From contig OZ007576.1 of the NCBI GenBank assembly GCA_963931925.1, positions 11,705,518 to 11,769,517 of the forward strand: 64,000 bases of DNA, in the 5' to 3' direction. Positions 12,318 to 23,800 of this stretch are shown piece by piece. The translations under genes were made by a program, and so were the position numbers. The notes beneath the pieces were generated by a model. It saw only the letters and a list, made by a program, of their open reading frames with translations. It ran no database searches and was not told the origin of the DNA. The stretch comes from Onchidella celtica (Eukaryota > Mollusca > Gastropoda > Systellommatophora > Onchidiidae). Within the stretch, counting starts at the first letter, position 1; each line of letters starts with the position of its first letter.

Positions 12318-12700
12318 GTAGATAGATAGATAGATAGGAATGTGAGTTAATGGGCACCTGCAAATTATTGAGAGATCGAGTGAGTAAATGATCGAGTGAA
12401 TGAGTGAGCGAGTGGAAGAGTGACAAATAGTGAACAATGAGTTAGTGAGTAGGTGAATGGCAAGTATTGAAGGATGAGTGAGTGAGTGAGTGAGTGAGTG
12501 AGTGAGTGAGTGAGTGAGTGAGTCAGTCAGTGAGTCAGTGAGTCAGTGAGTGAGTGAGTTGAGTGAGTGAGTGAGTCAGTCAGTCAGTCAGTCACTGAGT
12601 GAGTGACTAAGACTCAGTGAGTCAGTGAGCCAGTGTGTGTGAGTGAGTGAGTGAGTGAATGAATGGCAAGTCCTGAAGAATGAGTGAGTGAATGAGTGAA
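12174..12700 (+). repeat. (GACA)n, (GATA)n and (GAGT)n tetranucleotide cluster
   Basis: GACA repeats lie at 12174-12213, GATA at 12247-12338 and GAGT/CAGT at about 12474-12660, separated by short degenerate joins. Confidence 0.95.
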
Positions 12701-13230
12701 TGACAAATACAGAAGAACTGCACATAATTATCACAGAAGATATTCGTAACTACACCACATGCTAATTGATACGACAGCCAGACATGCTATAATTACAGCC
12801 AGAAGAAGAAAAACTTCAATGTGACGTCGGCTTTGATCTTGCCGCGGAAAAACACTCACGGTTAAACTTCAAAGAAATTGTCAATTTTTTAAAATAATTA
12901 TTTTACCTGGAGACAAGAAAAGTCAATAATGAAAAACTTTGAAGAGAATGGAAACGTGTCATTAAATGACCTTGCAATTATCTGGTTCAGTTGCTGAGAT
13001 AATGTTTGTTATTTGATACACACAACTCGGCATGTGACAAAACAGTGGTTCTCAATCCTAGAGGGAGGGGAGGTCAATTTTAGGATAACAAATATGGGAG
13101 GAGGAGGGGGGGGGGTGTGTGACTCCTAAGCCGGTGATTACTGTATAGAAATACAAAGACCAGAGAAAAATGATGGGAACAACAGCGGTCCACCGTCACA
13201 TAGAGCAGCAGAATATAAAATGATTTTGGA
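12701..13230. other. No gene; isolated TGGTTCTCAA motif
   Basis: ACAGTGGTTCTCAATCCTAG near 13043 looks like one end of a hAT-type MITE, but I could not find the partner end. Confidence 0.35.
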
Positions 13231-13236
13231 CACCTC

Positions 13237-13446
13237 TTGCGAATACCGATCTACCAGCCTGCCCAAAGTGGACACGACATGCGGTTCGCTGGATACAAGG
13301 CCAGAGGCAGACCAAGGAACACCTGGACCAGTGGCGTCAAAGAAGCGCTGACGACTCACGGCATTACGCCACGACAGTCTTCCCAACTGGCCGCAGACCG
13401 AAAGCTCTTTCTTTCTGTGACGCCCTCGATGGCACAACCACATTGA
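13237..13446 (+). mobile_element. LINE fragment, C-terminal end
   Basis: The frame contains RFAGYKARGRPRNTWTSGVK, then THGITPRQSSQLAADRKLF. The G-R-P-R-x-T-W motif and the following helix with A-A-D-R are typical of the end of LINE RT proteins. It ends at a TGA after 69 codons and nothing upstream extends it. Confidence 0.65.
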
Positions 13447-13649
13447 AAAACAACAAACATTAATAATAACAACAACAACATTGTATTAGGAAAATAAAGC
13501 ACCGTTTTCATTTTTCGTATTCCAGATTGTGTTCAATAATTTGTAACTGACTCTCCGTTAACTGCACTGTCTCGGACTGCACTATCAGTGTTGTAAGGTC
13601 TCTAGTAGCGGGCTGGAATTGTTTTTATGGCAAAATAAAACCGCCGCTC

Positions 13650-13915
13650 GCGGACGTACGGAAAGGCTGTTGTTATAAGTACGTACGCCCCCCATGCGTG
13701 GGCTAGGGGCGCTTATGTCTACGTACCTATCCCTAACCCAGCCCTTATCCTCAACCCTAAACCTTATCGAATGCCTAGCGCCTAACCCTGGCCCCCTACC
13801 CTTTCAACCAAAAACAGGAGGAAAACAAAAAGAAAATGTGAAAGAATAATAATCATGTGTAATTAAGGCTGTTGCCAAAGAGCATTTTGGGAGGAGCTCT
13901 CTAGTTCTGGAATCA
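13650..13915 (+). mobile_element. MITE-like repeat family F, copy 1
   Basis: The text from GCTGTTGTTATAAGTACGTA, through a CCCTAAC-rich middle, to GCATTTTGGGAGGAGCTCTC matches the reverse complement of 24045-24315. The middle contains eight or so degenerate CCTAAC words. This copy lacks the far end that the other copy keeps. Confidence 0.6.
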
Positions 13916-14049
13916 TCAGAGGCTTTAAAATACCCACCCCTAGCGCAAAAACAATAACAACAAACAAAATCTGGGGAACATGCGTACTGGTAACAACATT
14001 CTTAAAAAAAAAAAAGATTTCAGTGGTTAAGAATATTAGTAGTTTTGCT

Positions 14050-14074
14050 CGCGAGAGAGAGAGAAAGAGAGAGA

Positions 14075-14160
<86 letters not shown>
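14050..14160 (+). repeat. (GA)n microsatellite
   Basis: GA dinucleotides with scattered AAAG interruptions; a poly-G run follows near 14205 and a poly-C run near 14266. Confidence 0.95.
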
Positions 14161-14224
14161 CTCATGTACGCAGAAAGAGAGGAAGTTAAAAAAAAAGAGG
14201 CCGGGGGGGGGGGGGGAATCATGA

Positions 14225-14836
14225 TTTATTGTACGTGTATTTTGATTTTGTACAGCTCAGGATTCCCCCCCCCCCCCCTTTCCTCCTCGTCATATCCTTG
14301 GCGACTCCTCTGGGGATCATGATTTCCTAGTTGAAAACCCATAATAAGATTTCCCCTTAGAGACAAGTGTTTTGTCCGCTTCTTATGGCAAGTACTTGTC
14401 AATATTAACTCTTTGTGACAAGAAGCATTATGGAAACAACTTTTTCAGCATCAAATCTGTATGGAGCGAAGCGTAATAGAAAGTGTTTGTCAGATTTAAC
14501 CCTTTGAGAACTGAATATCATGGAATGTACTCGTCAATGTTAACATTAACATGTGTGTCCCGAAGTCAAAATGTGGCAAAAAGAAAAAGTAACTATTTTG
14601 AAAAGCCTCCCACACAAAAACGATGCAATAAAACGCAGAGGAAAACTTTCGGTCAGTGGAACTTCATCAGAAGAAAACGAAAAATAATGGTATGAAAAAA
14701 CAAATTGAGCAAATAAAGAAATTGTAAATTTCGTACAAATGCGGATACTTATCGTTCGCGACTTGGATTCAGCGAGATTCTGGGAACAGGCTGTTCGTCA
14801 AGGTATAGTGGCGCCCAAGCATAATACAGAAAAAAA
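14225..14836. other. No recognisable feature
   Basis: A 70-codon frame at 14483-14695 shows no domain or splice support. Confidence 0.35.
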
Positions 14837-15342
14837 CAGTGGTTCTCAACCTTTTTCAGGCAATCGTCCCCCCCCCCCACCCACCACCACCTTAGGCTCC
14901 AAATTATCCGTCATCACCTTCCCTTCCTCAAAATCCGTACTCAGAATGAACATTTTCAAACCCATTTTTCGAATTCAACCCATTTCATAAGAAGACAGTC
15001 TACACACATATTACCATGTTAACGTTTTCAAACTCTTATGAGCGTGTTGATTATTCAGTATAAAATAGAAAACATTCTTTATCGATTGCACTGAAAAAAA
15101 AACAAAAGGCTTTTTCTGTTCATATAACCCATCTACGCATGCTATTGAACGTCAGTGTCTGTCCTGTATTTGTCCCGAAATCATTCCTCCTGCCCCCCCC
15201 CCTTTTCATTGTTCCATTTTTCCCCTCGCCCCCTCATCCTTTTCTTCATTTTCGCCTCTCCCCCCCCCCCCCGGCCCCTCCAAAAAAAAAATGATTAGAA
15301 TCGCCCCCTGGAGGCCGATATCGCCCACGTTAAGAACTACTG
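14837..15342 (+). mobile_element. hAT-like MITE, family copy 1
   Basis: The left end CAGTGGTTCTCAACCTTTTT and the right end, inverted, CAGTAGTTCTTAACGTGGGC form hAT-style termini. The body (ATAAGAAGACAGTCTACA, GTTGATTATTCA) is shared with 46425-46872. Poly-C and poly-A runs are internal. No open frame is retained. Confidence 0.7.
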
Positions 15343-15403
15343 CAGTAGGAGGTTCTTGTCAGTGTTCATCCTGAAAACGCCGAGCATTATTAGTACTTTA
15401 GTA

Positions 15404-15600
15404 GTTTTGTCCACAGCATCCGCTCCGCTCCGCTATTTTACGGAAAATGACGTAGGACAGAATAGAACACTCTTTGCCTCTATAGCGGTGAGGAGCGGAG
15501 CGGACCGGATGTGTGGACAAGTAGGACAGAGGCAAAGAGTGTTTTACTCTGCCATACGTCATTTTCCGTAAAATGGCGGAGCGGACGTTGTGGACAAGAC
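15404..15600. mobile_element. Foldback MITE, family H copy 1
   Basis: GTAGTTTTGTCCACAGCATC at the left is matched, inverted, by GTGGTCTTGTCCACAACGTC at the right. The arms extend inward through GCTCCGC, ACGGAAAATGACGTA and ACACTCTTTGCCTCT, so most of the element is one hairpin. A TA dinucleotide flanks each end. The same element recurs at 28872-29707 with an insertion inside it. Confidence 0.75.
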
Positions 15601-15706
15601 CACTAATATCCTTCTTGTTGTTTGTTAGTGTTGTTGGCACTATTGTTGTGATATCACTAATCAGAACCAAAACTGTACTATACAATAATACAACTTTTTA
15701 CCACAG

Positions 15707-15837
15707 GTGCCATTATTGGAGCGCTGACCGATTGTAACAAGCCTGACTACCACTGTCCGGACACACTGACCAGCTGGTTACACGAAGCGATAGACAAACT
15801 GCAGCAGATAGGTGGCAGTGCCCTGCCTTATGTAGAG
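15707..15837 (+). CDS. C16orf89: C16orf89 homologue, first identified exon
   Basis: Acceptor TTTTTACCACAG and donor GAG|GTGGGT. It begins with two bases of a split codon and ends in phase 0. It encodes GAIIGALTDC, a Tyr-His-Cys-Pro turn and an amphipathic helix (LTSWLHEAIDKLQQIG), corresponding to the N-terminal helical part of the vertebrate protein after its signal peptide. Confidence 0.85.
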
Positions 15838-17152
15838 GTGGGTGTGGTCCCACGGGGTGGTGGTGGTAATGGTGGTGGCAATGGCTGACCAATTCATCAT
15901 GTTCTTGTTGTTATTCTTTGGTCGTTTTTTGTATAAAATATATCTCTTTTTTTTTCATGATTCGTTTGTAACACGTTCGTTTATTCATTCATTCATTCCT
16001 TCATTCATTCATTCATTCATTCATTCATCCATCCATTCATCCATCCACACATCTACCCACCCGTTCATTCATTCATCCATTCATTCATTGTCATCTGTCA
16101 ATTCAGCGAGTCACCAATTAGCAACGCATTTATTCATGTGTCTACTTATTCATTCGCCCTTTTTTTAAAATTATTTTTTTCTTTAGTTTTTCTTCCCCCC
16201 TCTGTATTTCTTCATCTCATCTGTCTATTCACCAGCACAACTGATCAATCGATTGATTGACTGATTGATCGATACACACCTACCTCTACATATTTCTTCA
16301 TCTCATCTATTTATCCATTTACACATTGATTGATTGATTGATCGATTGATTGACTGATTGATCGATAACACACCTACCTCTACATATTTCTTCATCTCAT
16401 CTATTTATTCACTTACACATTGATTGATTGATTGATCGATTGATTGACTGATTGATCGATAACACACCTACCTCCACATATTTCTTCATCTCATCTATTT
16501 ATTCACTTACACATTGATTGATTGATTGATCGATTGATTGACTGATTGATCGATAACACACCTACCTCCACATATATCTTCATCTCATCTATTTATTCAC
16601 TCACACATTGATTGATTGATCGATTGATTGATTGATTGATCGATCAATACAGGCGCGAGATCCGGAGTACTACAACAAGTTTGTAGAAACCATCGACAGT
16701 CCCTACACAGTGACCAGCATCCCTGATCACTTGGGTTACTCAGAGCCGGAACCAATTCTACTGACCAGCTACGGCGAAATGAAAGGAGACGAATGTCTCG
16801 CCAGTCTCCTGGGAACTTTCATCAAAGATGGACAGTGGGTTGGATGTCATGATGTTACTTTTTACATTTTCACATGTATAACTTGCCAGTAACAACACTG
16901 TTTGGCCTTCTTTTGACCTGTGTTCTAAATTTTGGAATTTCTCACCGGGCGCTTAATGTTGGACTAGAATTCATTGTGTAGTTATCTCATTTTTGGGGGG
17001 TTTGTTTTGTAACGTGGAGCTTTCCAAAATACAACTTAATTAATGTGATTATTATTATTACTCTTATTATTATTATTATAAGTGATAGTAGTAGTGATAG
17101 TGGTAGTAGTAGTAGTAGTAATAGTAATAGTATTATAGTAGTTTGTAGTAGC

Positions 17153-17213
<61 letters not shown>

Positions 17214-17214
17214 A

Positions 17215-17261
<47 letters not shown>

Positions 17262-17289
17262 ATAGTAATAGTGGTAATAATAATAATAA

Positions 17290-17321
<32 letters not shown>

Positions 17322-17453
17322 ATAGAAATAGTGGTAATAATAATAGTAGTAGTAGTAGTAGTAGTAATAGCAGTAGTAGTAGTAGTAGTAGTAATAGTAA
17401 TAGTGGTAATAATAATAGTAGTAGTAGTAGTAGTAGTAATAGTAATAGTATTA

Positions 17454-17488
<35 letters not shown>

Positions 17489-17523
17489 ATAGTAATAGTA
17501 TTATAGTAGTAGTAGTAGCAGAG

Positions 17524-17556
<33 letters not shown>

Positions 17557-17818
17557 ATAGTGGTAGTAATAGTAATAGTGGTAATAGTAATAGTAGTAGT
17601 TGTAGTAGTAGTAGTAGTAATAGTGGTAATAGTAGTAGTAGTAGTAGTAGTAATAGTAGTAGTAATAGTGGTAATAGTAGTAGTAGTAGTAGTAGTAGTA
17701 ATAGTAGTAGTAATAGTGGTAATAGTAGTAGTAGTAGTAGTAGTAATAGTAGTAGTAATAGTAATAGTGGTAATAGTAATAGTAGTAGTTGTAGTAGTAG
17801 TAGTAGTAATAGTGGTAA

Positions 17819-17871
<53 letters not shown>

Positions 17872-20800
17872 ATAGTGGTAATAGTAGTAGCAGTAGTAGT
17901 AGTAGTAGTTGTAGTAGTAGTAATAGTAGCAGCAGCAGTAGTAGTAGCAGTAGTGATAGTAGACATGTCATTGTTATTACTATTTGGCCCGCTGACTCGG
18001 GGAATACACAGATGTGATTTTTAAAGTTGAGTTTCCATCAACAATGTGTAAACTGGCGCGCAGAACGAAATTTCCTGTCATACTTTTAAATTCTATTGGA
18101 ACAAAATGGCGTCTTTTTTTTGGTTTTTTTTCCAGCTCAAAATATCGGAGCACTTTCTTCTGTTCAACTCATTTATAGGCTCTCAAAATCAACGAAAGTG
18201 TTAAAAATACAGCTTGATAAGTGCCACACCGCATTTTAAACGTGTCAAAGTGTGCGTTTATTATACCTCTAGTAGGCTTACTTACTAAAAGATCTTCAGT
18301 TTTTCAGAAATAGAGATTGAACAAACAAAAACTGGGGTCGATAAGTCCCAAATTTCACTTATTTAAATATTTTTTTTATTGAGAACCACTGATCTAAAAT
18401 ATCACATAGAATAAATTAAATGATTCCATATCTTATGTGTTTTCCTGTATCCAGAACTGCCCCCCGTTGTACGATCACGGATGACTGTTGGCTGATGATG
18501 ACACAGGGAAGCACCGGCGAGTACTTCCGAACACATCAGTTGCTGTATTTTATACTGGGAGATAAGGTTTGTCTTAACACCGGACGCTGGCTTTGGGCTG
18601 TGCTTACCAATAGGGAGTCAGCATCACAGTCAAAACTGTTTAGTAATTCAATCAACCAACCAACTAACCAACCAATCAACTATCCAGCCAACCAACTTAC
18701 CAATCCACCTACCATCCCACCCACCCACCCACCCACCAACCAACCAACCAACCCACCCATCCACCATCCCACCCACCGACCCACCAACCAACAAACCAAC
18801 CAGCCAGCCAGTTAGGCAACCAACCAGCCAACCAACCAAATGCAGAGGCTCAAGAACTCTCGCTTTTCGATTATAGTAATGAACGAAAGAGTTGGTTTAA
18901 TTCACCACTTTTTCAACAAAGTCAATTATAGGATTGAATAAATATCGAATGTAGACGATGTATCCAATCAACGAATCAAGTAGTCCGTGGGAAGTACAAT
19001 ACAGAATTTTGGGACACCAAAGGCTTATCGTGGTCTTTCGCCGTTCTACTGGCCGTAGGCTCGTACACGGCCCGGGGTGGGGGGGGGGGTGGTGTGGAAA
19101 GGGGGGGGGGCAGTGAAGCCAAGTTTATTAAAAGCTTCATTGAGGTGAGGGGAGGCGGGCAGGAGGTGAAATATCGCCAAAACTAGGACAAGCGTAAATT
19201 TTTTTTTTAGAATGGCCCCTAATCATAAATAAAGATTGTTGTAAACGTGGAACTGTGTGAGATAAGGTACAAGTCAAAAATTTAATGGTTCAACAGTGTC
19301 TAAACTACCATAGAAACTGTTCTAAGTGCGGGGATGGGGGTGGGGGGGGGGTAGTGTCACATTACACGGGGGGTGGGGGGGGGAAGAGGGATAAGTAGTG
19401 TCAAATGACTGAGGAGAGTGCACATGCAGAGTTACCTGAAGGACTAAAAATCCAGCCCTCCCCCACCCCCTTCCACCCCCTTCCCCCCCAAAAAACAATC
19501 CCCAAGAAACTCTCGTTCTCTCCCATGTACACTAATAAAGTAGAGTAGAGAGTTACAGTTCGAGTTTGGGTTTTACGGCGTCTGTGTACGAGAACGGCCA
19601 CTTGGCGCTTTTCACGATCCATTTGGGTACTCAGCTATTTATGTTTGGTATTCAGAGCTTCATCAATGTAAATTTCACAAATAGAGTTAAATACATGTAG
19701 GTTCCGCACAAAATTTGAGAGCAAGAACAGATTTTCAATCTTATTTCTTCCTTTAATGTATGCAATGTGTGTCTGGTTGTTTTGTCTCTGTACTCATCGA
19801 ATACTGCTACCGTTTACCAAAGTCCTCTCTGTACTCATCGAATACTGCTACCGTTTACCAAAGTCCTCTCTGTACTCATCGAATACTGCTACCGTTTACC
19901 AAAGTCCTCTCTGTACTCATCGAATACTGCTACCGTTTACCAAAGTCCTCACCTCACTTTCCGCCCTCACACTTTCCTCTATATTCTTCCAGCCCATCAT
20001 TACCTTCCCCGCCCCCTGTAATTGCAAACTATCAATTAAACATAATTATTTAATTTTGGATTGATTGTGTAGATTTTTTTGCATATCCGAAGAAGGCACT
20101 ATACTTGCAGGTCCACGAAAGAATTGTTTTCTAACGTGGACCTGCAACGCATCCTGTCCTTTGTGAGAGAGGCTCAGATCTACAACTTGATTTACAAACG
20201 TGTATACTCATTTACAAAACTCTTTTCAGATCCATACAAAACAACTTTTGAGAATTTTACCAATGCGATAAAATTTATCCAATTCTACTAGATCTAGTAA
20301 CTTCCTTCGAATGGTAAAAAAACAACAACAGAGGATACCACTTCAGACTACAGACTAATAAATCAACCAGACAGGAAACACAAGCTTCAGGCTGTGTCGT
20401 TTTTTACGGAAGTTAATGAGATGCGGCCGTATAAGGGGACTTGGGACTGGACGCCGCTGAGTGAGAGGAGAGCGAGAAATAAAGTATTGTTACTCCAAAA
20501 AGCCAGGTGTGGCAGTGTCGAGATCCCCAGAGAGGATATACGTTTTAACAGTTATGGAAGAACAAGAACAAAAGGATCTACTATGTTTATACCACATTCT
20601 AGAACTAACACACATTTGCATTCTTTTTATCCCTCTGCTATAAGATTATGGAATAGCATGCCAAAAGAGCTCCAAAACATTTCTAATCCAGACCTCCTCA
20701 AATCTAAACTGAACTCAGTGACATTACGGTCACATTACAACATAAGGCAGGTTTAAGTTAAAACTTGCCAACCGTTCAGGACGACACTACTATAAAATTA

Positions 20801-23800
20801 TATTATCTTTTTATGCTAAATCAACATACATCTATTTTAAATATACATATTTTATAAATAATATGAGATGTATGACTTTTTACCCTCAAAGACTCGACCT
20901 GCTGAGTCACTAAGCGCGATTGCACTAGTCCTCAATGATGAGGCTGCAGTCTTAACGGAAGAAGAAGAAGAAGAACCAACGTGCCCGCCGCTCGGGAAAT
21001 TCCGATTTTAGTTCTGTTGCAGTAGAAATTTCTTTTTATTTGTCAAGATTGGTTGTACATGTATTGATAATGCATTATCTTGCCTATCCTTTCATTTTAT
21101 TGTCTACAGCTGCCTTTTTTTTTAATTGTTATAAATGATGACCGTATGGACTTTTAACGACCGCTGCATTGTAGCTATGCTGAAGCGTCGGTCGCAACCG
21201 TAAACCTAATGTGGCGGATGGTTCATGACCTTTCGCTGTTTTGTGACGTCACACAATGGGCTCATCCAGTCTGGGTATTTTATTAGTCCGTGCTTCAGAC
21301 CGAAATAAATCAGCACAAAAACATTGATGCCGAGATGCATAGGGTCATCCACAACTGTCATCGATTATTAGATAGGGAGGACAGTTCACAGTGGGCACTG
21401 GCGGACACCGAGAATTTTTTCAGGAAGTGACGATGTCATGGGCTCACGACGTGTTCGTGAAAATGAAGGATCGGAGGTCGTCAGTTAACGACCCAAAGCA
21501 CAAAAAAAAGATAAGAAAATTCTTCACAATTTCACCCCTCCAAATCTAAAAATGAACCTTCTGCGGACCACAAGAAAGGCACCATTAAAAATTCAGGCAA
21601 ATTCGAGCAATATGAGAGGAGCAAGGTCTTGCTAAAAATCGAGTGTTTTTTGTTTTTTTAAAATTATACACTAGATGAAGTTCACGGCATTTTTCCGGGA
21701 TAAACCTGTGCACCTAGCGTTCTATCTGTCGCTTTCTTTTTGGTCTACAAAGCTTTACATAATCTAGACATACTACATATTTCATGCGCCCCAGAGCACT
21801 TCTCACTCATTTCTGATAGGGAAACTGTGCTCACGGAATTGAACGCGTATTAGTATCGTTTCCGGTGCGATGAGCATACTACAGTGAGCCAAAACAAAGA
21901 TCATTGTAGTTTACATTTTTACAACTTTTTATTTAAAAACACCTGAAACTTGATTCAACACAATCGGTCGATATAAGAGCGATTGGACTGGATTAGTTGA
22001 CACCTAAGAAAATTAATTTGATAATTTTTTTAAACTGTTACTTAGGCTGTAGAGCCGAGCAGAAAAAGGGGGGGGGGGGCAAAATTGCACCACAATGAAT
22101 TGCTCCCACAACTACTTTTTGTTTTTAGAATAAGGTACTAGATTTCTGAAATGGAAAAGTTCTGGAGACGAAAAGTAAATAAATTAGGCTAGCCAAATAA
22201 ACCGTGAAAGGCGCAGAGTCGCCGTTCTCATGCCGACGCGACGTAAAACCAAAACTCAGTCTTAAAACCTCCTCTCCCCTGTCCATACGAAGACATACAA
22301 ATTATACCCATAAATAGCAAGAGGTTCGGCCATTAGCAGCTACGTCAGAAAATTACTTTCCCTGCAAAATTAGTCATGTCGAAAGCTTTCATTTTCTCCC
22401 CGATGAAAATTGAGGAATTGAAAATCAAAACAGAGATTTACTGGGTAGAGATTTTACCTAATTATCAATTTGCGGCCCTTTAAAAAATAGTATTAAGTAC
22501 CGGTACCATCTTCTGCTTCAAAATGGTGAAAATGGAAAGCGCCTCATGTTGAAAGAAACAAGATAAAAATAACATAGGCCCTATTTTCTTTACGTAACTA
22601 AAGCATGAAAAATGCTGTTTTAATCTTAAAGTTATGAACTTTGGATTTCGAATGTTTTGATTTTCCACTCATAATCTTTATTCTTAATGCATCTAACAAG
22701 TCGTGGCCTCAGCTCTTGTTTGTTCCAACTCCACTTTTTGCACAAATGGGAAATTCGACGTTAAACGTTTGCGGCTTTGGTATTATGATAAGGAGTCAGA
22801 ATATATCGGAATTGTAAAACAGCTTGATATGTGCCACAACGCACTTTAAACGAATTTCAAAATGTGCATTTGTTAAACCTCTTCCGTGTACTAAAAAATC
22901 TCCAGTTTTTCAGAAAATGAAGATAGGAGAAACGAGAACTAAGGCGAAGTGACGAGTTTTGTTCGCTCACGTTCCGGATTAGTTTGGGCTTCCCATCCGT
23001 TGTCTTCGCCTTTCGATAATGCGTGCGCACCAATAACGACCTGGAAGTGAAAACACATGTTTGGTCTTTAAGCTGACCATTAAGTGCTCATCAACTAATG
23101 AGGAAAAAATCAATTTTTTAATGAAGGAATGGGTGAAGTAATGTATGAAAGTACCCAATATAGTGGACTACTTTGAGCAAGTTGGTGCCAAAGAACTTTA
23201 CGAGCACTGGTACAGAAAATACCTTTTTACAAAGTTGAGACAATGGCTCTTGTTCGTGAAAAACAACGAAACAATCAATGTTTTTTGGGGGTCAAGAGTC
23301 TTGAAGATAATTATGAAAACTATTGGGATCAAGAGTATTCAAGATGTTACAGCTAAGGGTCTGTGGCCAACGGGATTTTTCGACATTTTTTGCGTCACGG
23401 ATTCTTTCAAAAAGTGGATTACCACTCTCTATCTCTCTCTCTCTCTTTGCCTCTGCCCCCCCCCCTTCTCTCTTTCTTTCTCTCTCTCCTGTCTCTCGTT
23501 TTCTCTCTGCCTTTCCCTCTCTCTCTTTCACCCAAACGCATACACACACATACATACACACCCACTCACGGAGAGAGAAATACACACATATTACATTTAT
23601 ATGAGAAGACACCATCTAATATAAAGTGAGTTATCCCAAAAAGCAGTCTGCTCAATAGATTTCCGTTATTATTATTATAGTTATTACAGTACAGTAACAT
23701 TATCACCGTCACGCAACTGTAACGCATAGAAAATAATACAGAAACGATACAGTCACACGCGAAGGAAAAGCAAAGACAAATCAAGCTTTCGATATAATTA

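Noticed and set aside
16205..16652. Regular repeats with unique-looking spacers, CRISPR-like at first glance
   Set aside because: Units are continuous 94-bp tandem copies without distinct spacers, in an animal genome.
17045..18024. Long open frames of poly-Ser, poly-Val, poly-Leu and poly-Thr on both strands
   Set aside because: They are translations of the TAG trinucleotide tract in an intron and have no start context or domain.
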